Below, in pieces: positions 53,046 to 61,409 of a stretch of 64,000 nt of DNA. This stretch comes from G025836975 sp040391135. Lineage in GTDB: Bacteria > Pseudomonadota > Gammaproteobacteria > Burkholderiales > Burkholderiaceae_B. Within the stretch, counting starts at the first letter, position 1. Every line of letters starts with the position of its first letter. The notes beneath the pieces are model-generated. The model was not told the origin of the DNA, searched no databases, and was given only the letters and a program-made list of their open reading frames with translations. Where the stretch lies: assembly GCA_040391135.1 (NCBI GenBank), contig JBEBYL010000001.1:1-64000 (forward strand), given 5' to 3'. The position numbers and the translations under genes are program-made.

Positions 53046-54371
53046 ATGAAACCATCCTTGAAATTCGCCGCCGCCATGTTTGCGGTCGCGGGCACGCTGG
53101 CCACGGCATCGATGCCGGCCGCCGCTGCCGAAGAACAGTTCGTGCCTTTGCTGGCCTACCGGACCGGCTCCTTTGCTCCTCTGGGCATACCTTGGGCCGA
53201 CGGGAAAATGGACTACCTCAAGCTCGTCAACGAGCGCGACGGCGGCATCAACGGCGTCAAGATCGTCTACGAGGAATGCGAGACCGCCTACGCGACCGAC
53301 CGCGGCGTGGAATGCTACGAGCGCCTGAAGGACAAGAACGGCGGCGCTTCGGGCTTCGACACTCAATCCACCGGCATTACCTTTGCGTTGACGGACAAGG
53401 CCATCGTGGACGGCGTGTCGATCGAGACCGTGGGCTATGGCCTGTCGCAATCCGCCGACGGCTCCGTGTTCAAGTGGAACTTCCCGCTGCTGGGCACCTA
53501 CTGGACGGCCGCCGACGTCATGATCCAGGACATCGCCAAGAAGCTGGGGGGCATCGACAAGCTCAAGGGCAAGAAGATCGCCCTGGTCTATCACGATTCG
53601 CCCTATGGCAAAGAGCCCATCGCCTTGCTGCAATCCCGCTCCAAGGCCAATGGCTTCGAATTGCAGCTTTATCCCGTCACTGCGCCGGGCGTACAGCAGA
53701 AATCCACCTGGCTGCAAATCCGCCAGAGCCGTCCCGACTACGTCTTGCTCTGGAGCGCCGGCATCATGACGCCCACGGCCATACGCGAGGCGCAAGCCGT
53801 CGGCTATCCGCGCGACAAGATGTACGGCATCTGGTGGGCCAGCTCCGAGAACGACGTCCAGGATCTGGGCCAGGTCGCCAAGGGCTACAACGGCATCACC
53901 ATCCACAACAGCGCGGATCATGGCAAGGTGCATGAAGACCTGAAGAAGCATGTGTACGACAAGGGTCAGGGCACCGACACCAACGGCAAGTATGTCGGCA
54001 CGATCGCTCACACGCGCGGCATGATGATCTCGATGCTGCAAGTGGAAGCCATCCGCACCGCCCAGGAAAAATTCGGCAAGGGCAAGCACATGACGCGCGA
54101 ACAGGTGCGGTGGGGTTTCGAGAACCTGAACATCACCAAAGAGCGTCTTGAAGAGCTGGGCTTCGCCAAGCTGATGCGTCCCGTCAAGACCAGCTGCAGC
54201 AACCACATGGGCGACGACTGGGCCCGCATCATCCAGTGGGATGGCGCGAAGTTCAATATCGTGTCCGATTGGTACCAGTCCGACAAGAAGTTCGTCGATC
54301 CGCTGGTGAAGGATCTGGCCGCGAAGTACGCCGCCGAGAAGAAGCTGGAAGTCCGCAAGTGCGAGGGCTAG
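53046..54371 (+). CDS. Periplasmic binding protein of the Liv-type transporter
   Basis: Type 1 periplasmic-binding fold, 441 residues, longer than LivJ/LivK (~345-370). Signal peptide MKPSLKFAAAMFAVAGTLATASMPAAAA in part, then EEQFVPLLAYRTGSFAPLG. Four or more cysteines (for example YEECETAYATDRGVECYERL) suggest disulfides. The ATG at 53046 is placed 9 bases after AGGAGG; a TTG at 53040 would be too close. Homologous large receptors are often annotated as branched-chain amino-acid binding, but ligand identity is open. Confidence 0.92.
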   Translation: MKPSLKFAAAMFAVAGTLATASMPAAAAEEQFVPLLAYRTGSFAPLGIPWADGKMDYLKLVNERDGGINGVKIVYEECETAYATDRGVECYERLKDKNGGASGFDTQSTGITFALTDKAIVDGVSIETVGYGLSQSADGSVFKWNFPLLGTYWTAADVMIQDIAKKLGGIDKLKGKKIALVYHDSPYGKEPIALLQSRSKANGFELQLYPVTAPGVQQKSTWLQIRQSRPDYVLLWSAGIMTPTAIREAQAVGYPRDKMYGIWWASSENDVQDLGQVAKGYNGITIHNSADHGKVHEDLKKHVYDKGQGTDTNGKYVGTIAHTRGMMISMLQVEAIRTAQEKFGKGKHMTREQVRWGFENLNITKERLEELGFAKLMRPVKTSCSNHMGDDWARIIQWDGAKFNIVSDWYQSDKKFVDPLVKDLAAKYAAEKKLEVRKCEG

Positions 54372-54386
54372 GCTAAGGCCTGGACT

Positions 54387-54412
54387 CCGGCCGCCGCCCA
54401 TGCGGCGGCCGG
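54387..54412 (+). other. GC-rich hairpin between binding-protein and LivF-like genes
   Basis: Perfect 11-bp stem (54387-54397 with 54402-54412) closing a four-base loop, with no T-run after it. Such intercistronic hairpins behind a binding-protein gene usually protect the upstream mRNA or reduce read-through, giving more receptor than ATPase. The stem is seen; the effect is inference. Confidence 0.6.
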
Positions 54413-54439
54413 CCCCAACCCGATACAGGGAACAAGTGT

Positions 54440-55270
54440 ATGAATGCGAATGCTGAGGCCCCGGCCCCGAATATTCTTCTTAACGTCAATGGGATCGAGG
54501 TCATCTACAACCATGTGATCCTGGTGCTCAAAGGGGTGTCGCTGTGCGTGCCCGAGGGGAAAATCGTAGCCTTGCTGGGCGCAAACGGGGCGGGCAAGAC
54601 CACCACCCTGCGCGCGGTGTCCAACCTTTTGAAGGCCGAACGGGGCGATGTGACCAAGGGCAATATCGATTACCGCGGCGAACGCATCGAAAGGCTCACC
54701 CCGGCCGATCTGGTCAAGCGCGGCGTGGTGCAGGTCATGGAGGGGCGCCATTGCTTCGCCCACCTGACCATAGAAGAGAACCTGCTGACCGGCGCTTATA
54801 CCCGGGACATCGGCCGCGGCGAACTGAACGCCTCGTTGGAGAAGGTCTACCAGTATTTCCCCCGCTTGAAGCAGCGCCGGGGCAGCCAGGCTGGCTATAC
54901 ATCGGGCGGCGAGCAGCAAATGACCGCCATTGGGCGCGCCCTGATGGCCAACCCCAACATGATTCTGCTGGACGAGCCCTCCATGGGCCTGGCTCCGCAG
55001 ATCGTGGAAGAGATTTTTGAAATCGTGCGCGACCTGAATCAGCGCGAGGGCGTCAGTTTCCTGCTGGCCGAGCAGAACACCAATATAGCCCTGCGCTACG
55101 CCGACTACGGGTACATCCTGGAGAACGGACGCGTCATGATGGACGGACAGGCCAGAGAGCTGGCGGAAAACGAAGACGTCAAGGAATTCTACCTGGGCGT
55201 ATCCAGCGGCGAGCGGAAGAGCTTTCGCGACACCAAATTTTATCGGCGGCGCAAGCGCTGGCTTGCCTAG
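54440..55270 (+). CDS. livF: Branched-chain-type ABC transporter ATPase (LivF)
   Basis: 276 residues. Walker A GANGAGKTT, LivF loop VMEGRHCFAHLTIEENLLTG, signature TSGGEQQMTAIGRALMANP, Walker B MILLDEPSMGLAP and switch LAEQNTNIAL. The C-terminal tail (SFRDTKFYRRRKRWLA) is basic and slightly longer than in E. coli LivF. It completes the ATPase pair with LivG. The PaaK-like ligase gene follows 17 bases later. Confidence 0.94.
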   Translation: MNANAEAPAPNILLNVNGIEVIYNHVILVLKGVSLCVPEGKIVALLGANGAGKTTTLRAVSNLLKAERGDVTKGNIDYRGERIERLTPADLVKRGVVQVMEGRHCFAHLTIEENLLTGAYTRDIGRGELNASLEKVYQYFPRLKQRRGSQAGYTSGGEQQMTAIGRALMANPNMILLDEPSMGLAPQIVEEIFEIVRDLNQREGVSFLLAEQNTNIALRYADYGYILENGRVMMDGQARELAENEDVKEFYLGVSSGERKSFRDTKFYRRRKRWLA

Positions 55271-55287
55271 GCCTGGCGGAAACTACC

Positions 55288-56562
55288 ATGACTACTTATT
55301 TCGAGGAGCGCGAAGCGACGGCGATGCGCGAGCGCGAGGAAAGCCTGCTGGCGCGCCTGCCCGCCGCTCTGAAGCGCGCCCGTGAAAGGGCTCCTGCCAT
55401 TGGACAGCAGTTGCAGGGCGTGGATCCCGACGCCATCTCGCAGCGGGCCGATCTGGAACTGATACCGGTCATCCGGAAAAGCGAGCTTTTGCAGGCGCAG
55501 TTGTCCATGCGGCAAGGGCAGGCCGGCAGTCAGTTGCCGGCGGTGTCCCGCATCTTCGGCGGATTTTCAGCCATAGGCTGGGGCGAGGCCATGCGCGTGT
55601 TCGCATCGCCCGGCCCCATCTATGAACCCGAAAGCAAGCGCCCGGACTACTGGGGGTTTGCACGGTCCTTGTACGCGGCGGGCTTCCGCCCGGGCGAGCT
55701 GGTCTACAACTGCTTTTCCTATCACTTCACGCCGGCCGGTTCCATGATGGAGACAGCGGCGCACGCCTTGGGCTGCACGGTGTTTCCGGGCGGCGTGGGG
55801 CAAACCGAGCAGCAGGTCCAGGCCATTGCCGATTTGCAGCCGTCCGGCTATACCGGCACCCCCAGCTTCCTTAAGATCATTCTTGAAAAAGCCGAACAGC
55901 TGGGCGTTGAGCTGCCGTCGCTGAAACGCGCCCTGTTTTCGGGCGAGGCATTCCCGCCGTCCTTGCGTACCTGGTTCGCGCAGCGAGGCATCGACGGCTA
56001 TCAAGCCTACGGCAGCGCCGACCTGGGCATGATGGCGTACGAAACCGAGGCCCGCGAAGGCCTGGTCGTAAACGAGGACATCATCCTGGAAATCGTGCGG
56101 CCCGGAACGAACCAGCCTCTGCCGGAGGGCGAGGTTGGCGAGGTGGTGGTGACCACGCTGAATCCCGATTATCCCCTGGTGCGTTTCGGCACGGGCGATC
56201 TATCGGCCATCTTGCCGGGCGCATCGCCCTGCGGCCGCACGAATATGCGCATCAAGGGCTGGATGGGGCGGGCGGACCAGACGACCAAAGTGCGCGGGAT
56301 GTTCGTGCATCCGGGACAGGTGGCGGGCGTGCTGAAGCGGCACCCCGAGGTGCGCAAGGTGCGGCTGGTGGTCAGCGGCAATGTGGGCAGCGATGTCATG
56401 GTGCTGAAGGCGGAGCTGGCCGATCCCAGCCAGGACGCCTTGGCGCGCATTGCTGATTCGGTGCGCGAGCTGACCAAGCTGCGCGCGGATATCCAGCCGG
56501 TGGAGCCGGGCAGCCTGCCCAATGATGGCAAGGTGATCGACGATATACGCAGTTACGAATAA
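55288..56562 (+). CDS. Phenylacetate-CoA ligase-like (PaaK family) AMP-forming enzyme
   Basis: 424 residues, the size of PaaK. AMP-binding segments are GYTGTPSFLKIILEKA, YGSADLGMMAYE (adenine/aryl region), RFGTGDLSAIL and the C-terminal hinge GRADQTTKVRGMFVHPGQV with its conserved Lys. The phosphate loop seems less canonical than in PaaK (GPIYEPESKRPDYWGF region), so activity on phenylacetate should not be assumed. Last gene of the Liv operon, which thus has two CoA ligases of different families. Confidence 0.9.
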   Translation: MTTYFEEREATAMREREESLLARLPAALKRARERAPAIGQQLQGVDPDAISQRADLELIPVIRKSELLQAQLSMRQGQAGSQLPAVSRIFGGFSAIGWGEAMRVFASPGPIYEPESKRPDYWGFARSLYAAGFRPGELVYNCFSYHFTPAGSMMETAAHALGCTVFPGGVGQTEQQVQAIADLQPSGYTGTPSFLKIILEKAEQLGVELPSLKRALFSGEAFPPSLRTWFAQRGIDGYQAYGSADLGMMAYETEAREGLVVNEDIILEIVRPGTNQPLPEGEVGEVVVTTLNPDYPLVRFGTGDLSAILPGASPCGRTNMRIKGWMGRADQTTKVRGMFVHPGQVAGVLKRHPEVRKVRLVVSGNVGSDVMVLKAELADPSQDALARIADSVRELTKLRADIQPVEPGSLPNDGKVIDDIRSYE

Positions 56563-56637
56563 GTTTATGTGTTTTCCCCGTGGTCGATTGCAGTAAGATG
56601 CGACAAAATGCTTGTTGTTTCTTACAGGGGAATTGTT

Positions 56638-57654
56638 ATGCGCACGTTCAAGTACGCCGCCTCCGCGGCAGTCATGTTTGCCGCGATGTCGATGGCTCAG
56701 GCCGGCACACTGGAGGTCGTCCAGAAGCGCGGCGAAGTCCAGTGCGGAGTCACCACGGGTTTTGCGGGCTTCTCGGCTCCCGACGCGAAGGGCCAGTGGC
56801 AAGGCCTTGATGTGGATTTGTGCCGGGCGGTGGCGGCGGCAACCCTGGGCGACGCGTCGAAGTTCAAGGCGGTGCCGCTAAATTCGCAACAGCGCTTTAC
56901 GGCTTTGCAGTCGGGCGAAATCGATCTGCTGGCGCGCAATACCACGGTGACGCAGCAGCGCGACACGGCCTTGGGCGCGATGGCCGCGGGCATCAACTTC
57001 TACGATGGCCAGGGCTTCCTGGTGCCCAAGTCGCTGGGCGTGAAGAGCGCGAAGGACTTGGACGGCGCGTCGGTGTGCATGCAAACGGGCACGTCGAACG
57101 AGAACACGATGGCCGATTGGGCCCGGGCCAATAATGTGAAGTACAAGCCGGTGGTGATCGAGCAGTTCAACGAGGTGGTGAATGCGTTCGCGGCCGGCCG
57201 CTGCGATGTGTTCACGACGGACGCGTCGGGGCTGGCGTCGATACGTATATCGAAGCTGACGAAGCCGGACGATTACCAGGTATTGCCTGAAATTATTTCC
57301 AAGGAGCCGTTGGGGCCGTTTGTGCGCCAGGGGGATGATCCGTGGCTGAACGTGGTGAAGTGGACTTTGCAGGCGATGATAGGCGCTGAAGAGCTCGGCA
57401 TCACGTCGAAGAATGTGGACGAGCAGCTGAAAAGCACGAATCCGAATGTGCAGCGCTTGCTGGGCGTGACGGCGGGTGCGGGAAAGAACCTGGGCCTGGA
57501 CGAGAAGTGGGCCTACAACATCATCAAGCAGGTGGGCAATTACGGCGAGAGCTTCGAGCGTAATGTGGGGCAGGATAGTCCCTTGAAGATACAGCGCGGG
57601 CTGAATGCGCAATGGACGGATGGCGGGCTGATGTATGCCTTGCCGGTTCGGTAA
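56638..57654 (+). CDS. General L-amino-acid binding protein (AapJ/BztA type), orphan
   Basis: 338 residues with a signal peptide (MRTFKYAASAAVMFAAMSMAQA). The mature part has GEVQCGVTTGFAGFSAPDAKGQW, GLDVDLCRAVAAATLGD, RNTTVTQQRD and VCMQTGTSNENT, typical of AapJ/BztA receptors, which bind glutamate, glutamine, aspartate and others. ATG 56638 follows AGGGGA. No AapQMP permease or ATPase genes follow; a strong terminator does. It must use membrane parts encoded elsewhere or be a stand-alone receptor. Confidence 0.93.
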   Translation: MRTFKYAASAAVMFAAMSMAQAGTLEVVQKRGEVQCGVTTGFAGFSAPDAKGQWQGLDVDLCRAVAAATLGDASKFKAVPLNSQQRFTALQSGEIDLLARNTTVTQQRDTALGAMAAGINFYDGQGFLVPKSLGVKSAKDLDGASVCMQTGTSNENTMADWARANNVKYKPVVIEQFNEVVNAFAAGRCDVFTTDASGLASIRISKLTKPDDYQVLPEIISKEPLGPFVRQGDDPWLNVVKWTLQAMIGAEELGITSKNVDEQLKSTNPNVQRLLGVTAGAGKNLGLDEKWAYNIIKQVGNYGESFERNVGQDSPLKIQRGLNAQWTDGGLMYALPVR

Positions 57655-57704
57655 TCCTTGAGTCGATCTTGATGGCTTGATCAGGGCTGCTTTGATTGCT
57701 TTGG

Positions 57705-57737
57705 AAAAGGCACCTCCTTGTTGGGGGTGCCTTTTTT
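57705..57737 (+). terminator. Rho-independent terminator after the AapJ-type gene
   Basis: AAAAGGCACC at 57705-57714 pairs with GGTGCCTTTT at 57726-57735; inner pairs extend the stem to a five-base loop, and six T residues follow the GC core. A textbook intrinsic terminator 50 bp after the stop codon. Confidence 0.9.
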
Positions 57738-57744
57738 ATTTCGT

Positions 57745-57985
57745 TCTAAAGAGACGCCGTGTCCGGCGCTGGACGCCGCTCAGATCGCACGATCCCGGCT
57801 ACGCCGGGATTTCCCGCGTTTCCCGGGTGCTTCGGGGAAGCAAGGCCGCATCTGTTTGAGCGCCAAGTCTATTGGGCAGCCAGTGGCTGCCCAATGGCGC
57901 GAGTTATGCGGCTGCCCCGAAGCGCCTGGGAAACGCGGCGTGCTCAACCTTCGCTTTGCCCAGCGCCGGACACGGCGTCTTTAGA
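57745..57985. repeat. 241-bp composite palindrome with inverted terminal arms
   Basis: Outer arms 57745-57772 and 57960-57985 are inverted repeats matching over 26 bases, with two extra bases (GA) in the left arm (TCTAAAGA...CGCCGTGTCC...). Second-level arms: 57815-57851 against 57906-57938, with mismatches. The centre is a perfect 11-bp hairpin at 57871-57895. An extra 8-bp hairpin at 57792-57810 is in the left arm only. No transposase. Open frames here follow from the GC-rich symmetry and are not genes. A related fragment lies at 59070-59107. Looks like a dispersed palindrome or miniature element; 57986-58094 holds nothing else recognised. Confidence 0.75.
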
Positions 57986-58094
57986 GCGTAGATAGTATGG
58001 GGCGTTTGGAATGAGGTGGGCGAATGACGCTTAAGAGGACAGTTGCCAATTTCGCTACAAGAAATCCCGCGTAGCTCGCGTTAGGCCGCCAAGC

Positions 58095-58469
58095 TTAATG
58101 GTCCTGAATATCGAAGCGCGCGACTTTATCGCCGTCCATGCGGAAAATGTGCATCACGGTCTTGTCCTTCAGGCCATGAGCTTGGCCGCTTAAGGGCTGG
58201 CCGTCCAGGTCGAATACCGACTGAATCACTTCAACGACTATGGCGCCGTCCTTGCTTCGTTGAAATGCCATGGGCTCAACGTGTGGGCTGACTACCGCCC
58301 ATTGACGAGTCCAGTACTCGCGCACCGCCTCAAGGCCGTGGACATGTCCGCCCTCCATGCCGTTGGCCCAGGCGACATCGGGGGTCAACGCGGCGAGCAC
58401 GCCGTCGATGTCTCTTGCGTTGAATCGGTCATACATGTTCTTGATAAGGCCCACACCATTTTCCGACAT
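58095..58469 (-). CDS. SnoaL-like/NTF2-fold protein
   Basis: 124-residue small alpha+beta barrel protein of the ketosteroid isomerase-like superfamily. The N-terminal helix region IKNMYDRFNARDIDGVLAALTPDVAWAN and the strands HGLEAVREYWTRQW and VVEVIQSVFDLDG fit this fold. Catalytic function is not predictable, since many members are stress or accessory proteins. The ATG at 58469 is chosen because AGGA lies 7 bases upstream; ATG 58475 is too close to it. Divergent from the MarR gene, which may control it. Confidence 0.82.
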   Translation of the reverse strand: MSENGVGLIKNMYDRFNARDIDGVLAALTPDVAWANGMEGGHVHGLEAVREYWTRQWAVVSPHVEPMAFQRSKDGAIVVEVIQSVFDLDGQPLSGQAHGLKDKTVMHIFRMDGDKVARFDIQDH

Positions 58470-58542
58470 CGTCATTTCCTAAGGATGGATTGAAGCGACA
58501 GTTGGGGGCGCCCAACCGGCATTACTTATCGTGTATTGCCGT

Positions 58543-58566
58543 TATAATATATACGTGCATATGTAT
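58543..58566 (+). promoter_or_regulatory. Promoter and probable MarR operator
   Basis: A consensus -10 box TATAAT is at 58543-58548; no good -35 is visible. Immediately downstream, 58551-58566 (ATACGTGCATATGTAT) is a 16-bp imperfect palindrome with ATAC/GTAT ends, typical in size of MarR operators. Its position over the transcription start fits autorepression. Confidence 0.5.
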
Positions 58567-58598
58567 TTGTGTAAAGCAAAAATAAAAAGAGGAGTGAA

Positions 58599-59048
58599 AT
58601 GGCTGAAAACGTACTTTCCACGCCGGGGCATCTGATAAGCCTGGCGGCGCGCGGCTTCGCCCGCCTTAGCGAGTCACGCCTTAAACCACTTGGTTTCGGC
58701 GTGGGCCAGTTGCCGGTATTGGTTGCCTTGCAAAACGGAAACGCAAGCACGCAGCGCGATCTGGCCCGGTTTGCCAAGGTTGAGCAGCCTCCGATGGCGC
58801 AAATGCTTGCCCGCATGGAGCGGGATGGCTGGATCAAGCGCACGCCTGATCCGGCTGACGGCCGGAGCCGCCGCATCGCGCTTACGAAGGCCGCGCAAGA
58901 CCGAATGCCAGAGGCCATCCAGATCTTGTTCCAGGGAAACCGCGAGGCGATGGCCGGATTCACGCAAGAAGAAGAGGTGCAACTGGCTGGCCTGCTGGCG
59001 CGATTGATCGGTAACCTCGATCGCATTGCGGGTGCCGAAGCTTCGTAG
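58599..59048 (+). CDS. MarR-family transcriptional regulator
   Basis: 149 residues: dimer helices at both ends and a winged helix-turn-helix in the middle (STQRDLARFAKVEQPPMAQMLARMERDGWIKR followed by the wing DPADGRSRRIALT, the MarR hallmark). Good ribosome site GAGGAG four bases before the ATG. Divergent from the SnoaL-like gene; the pair probably forms an autoregulated unit responding to a small aromatic or oxidative signal (inference from the family). Confidence 0.93.
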   Translation: MAENVLSTPGHLISLAARGFARLSESRLKPLGFGVGQLPVLVALQNGNASTQRDLARFAKVEQPPMAQMLARMERDGWIKRTPDPADGRSRRIALTKAAQDRMPEAIQILFQGNREAMAGFTQEEEVQLAGLLARLIGNLDRIAGAEAS

Positions 59049-59069
59049 CTCAGGCAGCGTGCCCCTGAT

Positions 59070-59107
59070 CTTTGCTTTGTCGGATGCGGGACACGGCGCC
59101 TTCAAGA
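59070..59107. repeat. Partial copy of the right end of the 57745-57985 palindrome
   Basis: The stretch resembles 57949-57986 at most positions, sharing CTTTG, GGACACGGCG and the CTT/A-rich end in the same order and spacing. It sits between the convergent MarR and M24 genes, just past the MarR stop. It may be a decayed copy of the same element; chance is unlikely but not excluded by eye. Confidence 0.4.
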
Positions 59108-59139
59108 TGCTCGGCGGAGTGGACGGGGCTAATTGGCGC

Positions 59140-60297
59140 TTATACGAAATGGACCTTCGCTGGGGTTTCCATCAAGGCCTCGCCGCCTTTCTCCGTTACG
59201 AGCAAGGGGAACTCCAGCCGCATCCCGCCGACATTGGGCACATAAAGGTGCGTACCCAGGGCAACGACCATGCCGGCCTGGACAACGTCCTGGCTGCGCA
59301 GGTTGATGAACGGCCTGGTTCTTGCGCAGGTTCCCAGGCCATGGCCGAAGGTGGGAAGGCAATAATCCGTCAAGCCGTGGCGTTCAAAGACGGCAAGACC
59401 TTTCTTCACGACTTCGGGCACCGCGTGGCCGGGTTTCATGTTTTCAATCATGGTCGCCACCACCTCTTCCCAGCAATCGATCATGCCTTGTTGCTGAGCC
59501 GTCGGTTTGCCGAGAAAAACTGGAATCGACGAATCGGCAAGGTAAAGGTCGATCATGGGGTGCAGATCCAGGATGACGAACTCATTGTCCTGTATCAGTT
59601 TTTCCGAGGCCTGCTGGGTTACGCCATGCAGGTATCCCGTACGGTTTCCGGACCCGACTTCCGTTCCGCCGGTCAACGCCCAGGCCCAGGTGCTGCCGTT
59701 GTCGCGATTGGCTTTTTCTATCGCGCCGGCAACGGAGTTTTCAGTGACGCCCGCCCGCACCGCATCGCGGCCCGCATTGAAGCCCTTGTCCGCCACATGC
59801 GCGGCAAAGCGCAAGCGTTCGATTTCGGCCCCATCCTTGATCAGCATGACGTTGTCAAGCATGTCGACGCCGTTCTGGATATCGGCATGGGGAAGCAGCT
59901 CTTTCAGTTCCAGGTACTCGCTTGCGCATATCATGCCGGGCGCAATCTGCGCAGCCCCGGGATGGGCAAGATCGATACCGATGCGGCCCTTCGACAATCC
60001 CAGTTCGTTCAGCTTTTCAGCAATGGCGCGGGTGAAATCCGAAAAAGTGAACGGCGTAATGTCGACATCGACTCCCTCTTCGCGGATACGGCTGGCGTCC
60101 CATGCCCAGTAGACAAATTTGCAGTCGCCATTTGCCGTGACGATGACCGCGCCTCGCCATGGCATGAACGCGCCGCTCAAGTAATGCAGAGCGCCTTGCC
60201 GCGTTCCTACATAGGCATCAAAACCCGCAGCCTTGACGGAAGCGGCGATTTTCTGGCGGCGGGCTTTAAAGTCGATAGGGCTGAATTGCTGAATCAT
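59140..60297 (-). CDS. M24-family (aminopeptidase P/creatinase-like) hydrolase
   Basis: 385 residues with a creatinase-type N-terminal domain and a pita-bread C-terminal domain. Metal-ligand positions are present as two Asp 11 apart (ILDLHPMIDLYLAD), His in TFGHGLGT and the final Glu in MRLEFPLLVTEKG. The remaining Glu of the usual E-P-G motif is replaced (VALGTHLY). That makes a normal Xaa-Pro peptidase doubtful and fits creatinase- or ectoine-hydrolase-like members. Followed 26 bases later by a Bug binding protein; together with the divergent LysR gene they may form an uptake and breakdown unit. Confidence 0.88.
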   Translation of the reverse strand: MIQQFSPIDFKARRQKIAASVKAAGFDAYVGTRQGALHYLSGAFMPWRGAVIVTANGDCKFVYWAWDASRIREEGVDVDITPFTFSDFTRAIAEKLNELGLSKGRIGIDLAHPGAAQIAPGMICASEYLELKELLPHADIQNGVDMLDNVMLIKDGAEIERLRFAAHVADKGFNAGRDAVRAGVTENSVAGAIEKANRDNGSTWAWALTGGTEVGSGNRTGYLHGVTQQASEKLIQDNEFVILDLHPMIDLYLADSSIPVFLGKPTAQQQGMIDCWEEVVATMIENMKPGHAVPEVVKKGLAVFERHGLTDYCLPTFGHGLGTCARTRPFINLRSQDVVQAGMVVALGTHLYVPNVGGMRLEFPLLVTEKGGEALMETPAKVHFV

Positions 60298-60323
60298 GAA
60301 AAAACATCCTGTGTGGCTGTGAA

Positions 60324-61295
60324 TTATTCCGGCTGAATGCCGGCATCTTTAATGATCTGGGCGGATTTCTTGACCTCCGCCTCGATAAAGGACTGGAATT
60401 CCTCGGGCTTGCTGGCGACGATCTGCAGGCCCGCGGCCTGAAGCTTCTTTTCGATCTCGGCATCGTGCAGCGCGGCGGCGATCGCCGAGTTCAGCGTGTC
60501 CAGGGTCTGCTTGGGAATTCCCGCGGGGCCGACGAATCCGTACCAGGATCCGGCGCGATAGCCGGCGACGCCCGCCTCGTCGATCGTGGGCACATCCGGC
60601 AGTTCCGGCAAGCGTTCTCCGGATGCCGTGCCCAGCGCAATCAGTTCACCGCTACGCACCCGGGGCAGGGCTTGCGGACTTATGTCCATCAATAGCGATA
60701 CGCGCCCGGCCAGAAGGTCGATATACGAATTCCCCGACCCCTTGTAAGGAACATGGGTCATCTTGATGCCCGCCATTTTGGCAAACTGCTCCATGGCCAG
60801 GTGCATCGAGGACCCCGTGCCCCCTGACGCATAGATGATGGAGCCGGGCTCCGCCTTTGCCTTTGCGATCAGTTCCCCTACCGTCTTCACCCCCAGGCTG
60901 GGATGCGCCACCAGGATCATTGGTGAATTGACGGCTTGCGATACCGCGGTGAAGTCCTTGACTGTGTCGTAGGGCACTTCCTTGTACAGGCTGGCATTGG
61001 CGGCGTGGTTTCCCGGGGTGGCAATTCCAAGGGTATAGCCGTCCGGCGCGGATCTTGCCACCATCGACGACCCCAGCATGCCGTTGGCGCCGGGCTTGTT
61101 TTCGACGATCACGCTTTGCCCCAGATTGTCCGACATATGCTTTCCGACAACCCGCGCCAGCATGTCGGTCGTGCCGCCCGGCGCATACGGTACGATAATG
61201 CGGATGGGTTTGTTGGGAAATGTGGATGCCTGCGCGGCTAACGGCGCCATGCAGGCCGATGCCAGGGATATTGCAAGAAATAGACGACGGTTCAT
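60324..61295 (-). CDS. Bug-family periplasmic solute-binding protein
   Basis: 323 residues; signal peptide MNRRLFLAISLASACMAPLAAQA, then FPNKPIRIIVPYAPGGTTDMLAR, VENKPGANGMLGSSMVA, THVPYKGSGNSYIDLLAGRV and VPTIDEAGVAGYRAG. First gene of a leftward unit with the M24 hydrolase, so it may capture that enzyme's substrate. No TctAB-type membrane components nearby. Divergent from the LysR gene. Confidence 0.94.
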   Translation of the reverse strand: MNRRLFLAISLASACMAPLAAQASTFPNKPIRIIVPYAPGGTTDMLARVVGKHMSDNLGQSVIVENKPGANGMLGSSMVARSAPDGYTLGIATPGNHAANASLYKEVPYDTVKDFTAVSQAVNSPMILVAHPSLGVKTVGELIAKAKAEPGSIIYASGGTGSSMHLAMEQFAKMAGIKMTHVPYKGSGNSYIDLLAGRVSLLMDISPQALPRVRSGELIALGTASGERLPELPDVPTIDEAGVAGYRAGSWYGFVGPAGIPKQTLDTLNSAIAAALHDAEIEKKLQAAGLQIVASKPEEFQSFIEAEVKKSAQIIKDAGIQPE

Positions 61296-61409
61296 GAAAG
61301 GATTGCCTCCGGTTTTTTATGGAATGATTTGAGCTGAATAGGGTTACCATAAATCATCCCGCTCCAGTCTCCTATGCGCCCATTCCTCTAACAGATATAC
61401 GACGCACGC

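Noticed and set aside
57677..57995. Three overlapping short frames in the palindrome region
   Set aside because: All arise from GC-rich inverted repeats after a terminator; none has a ribosome site or domain.
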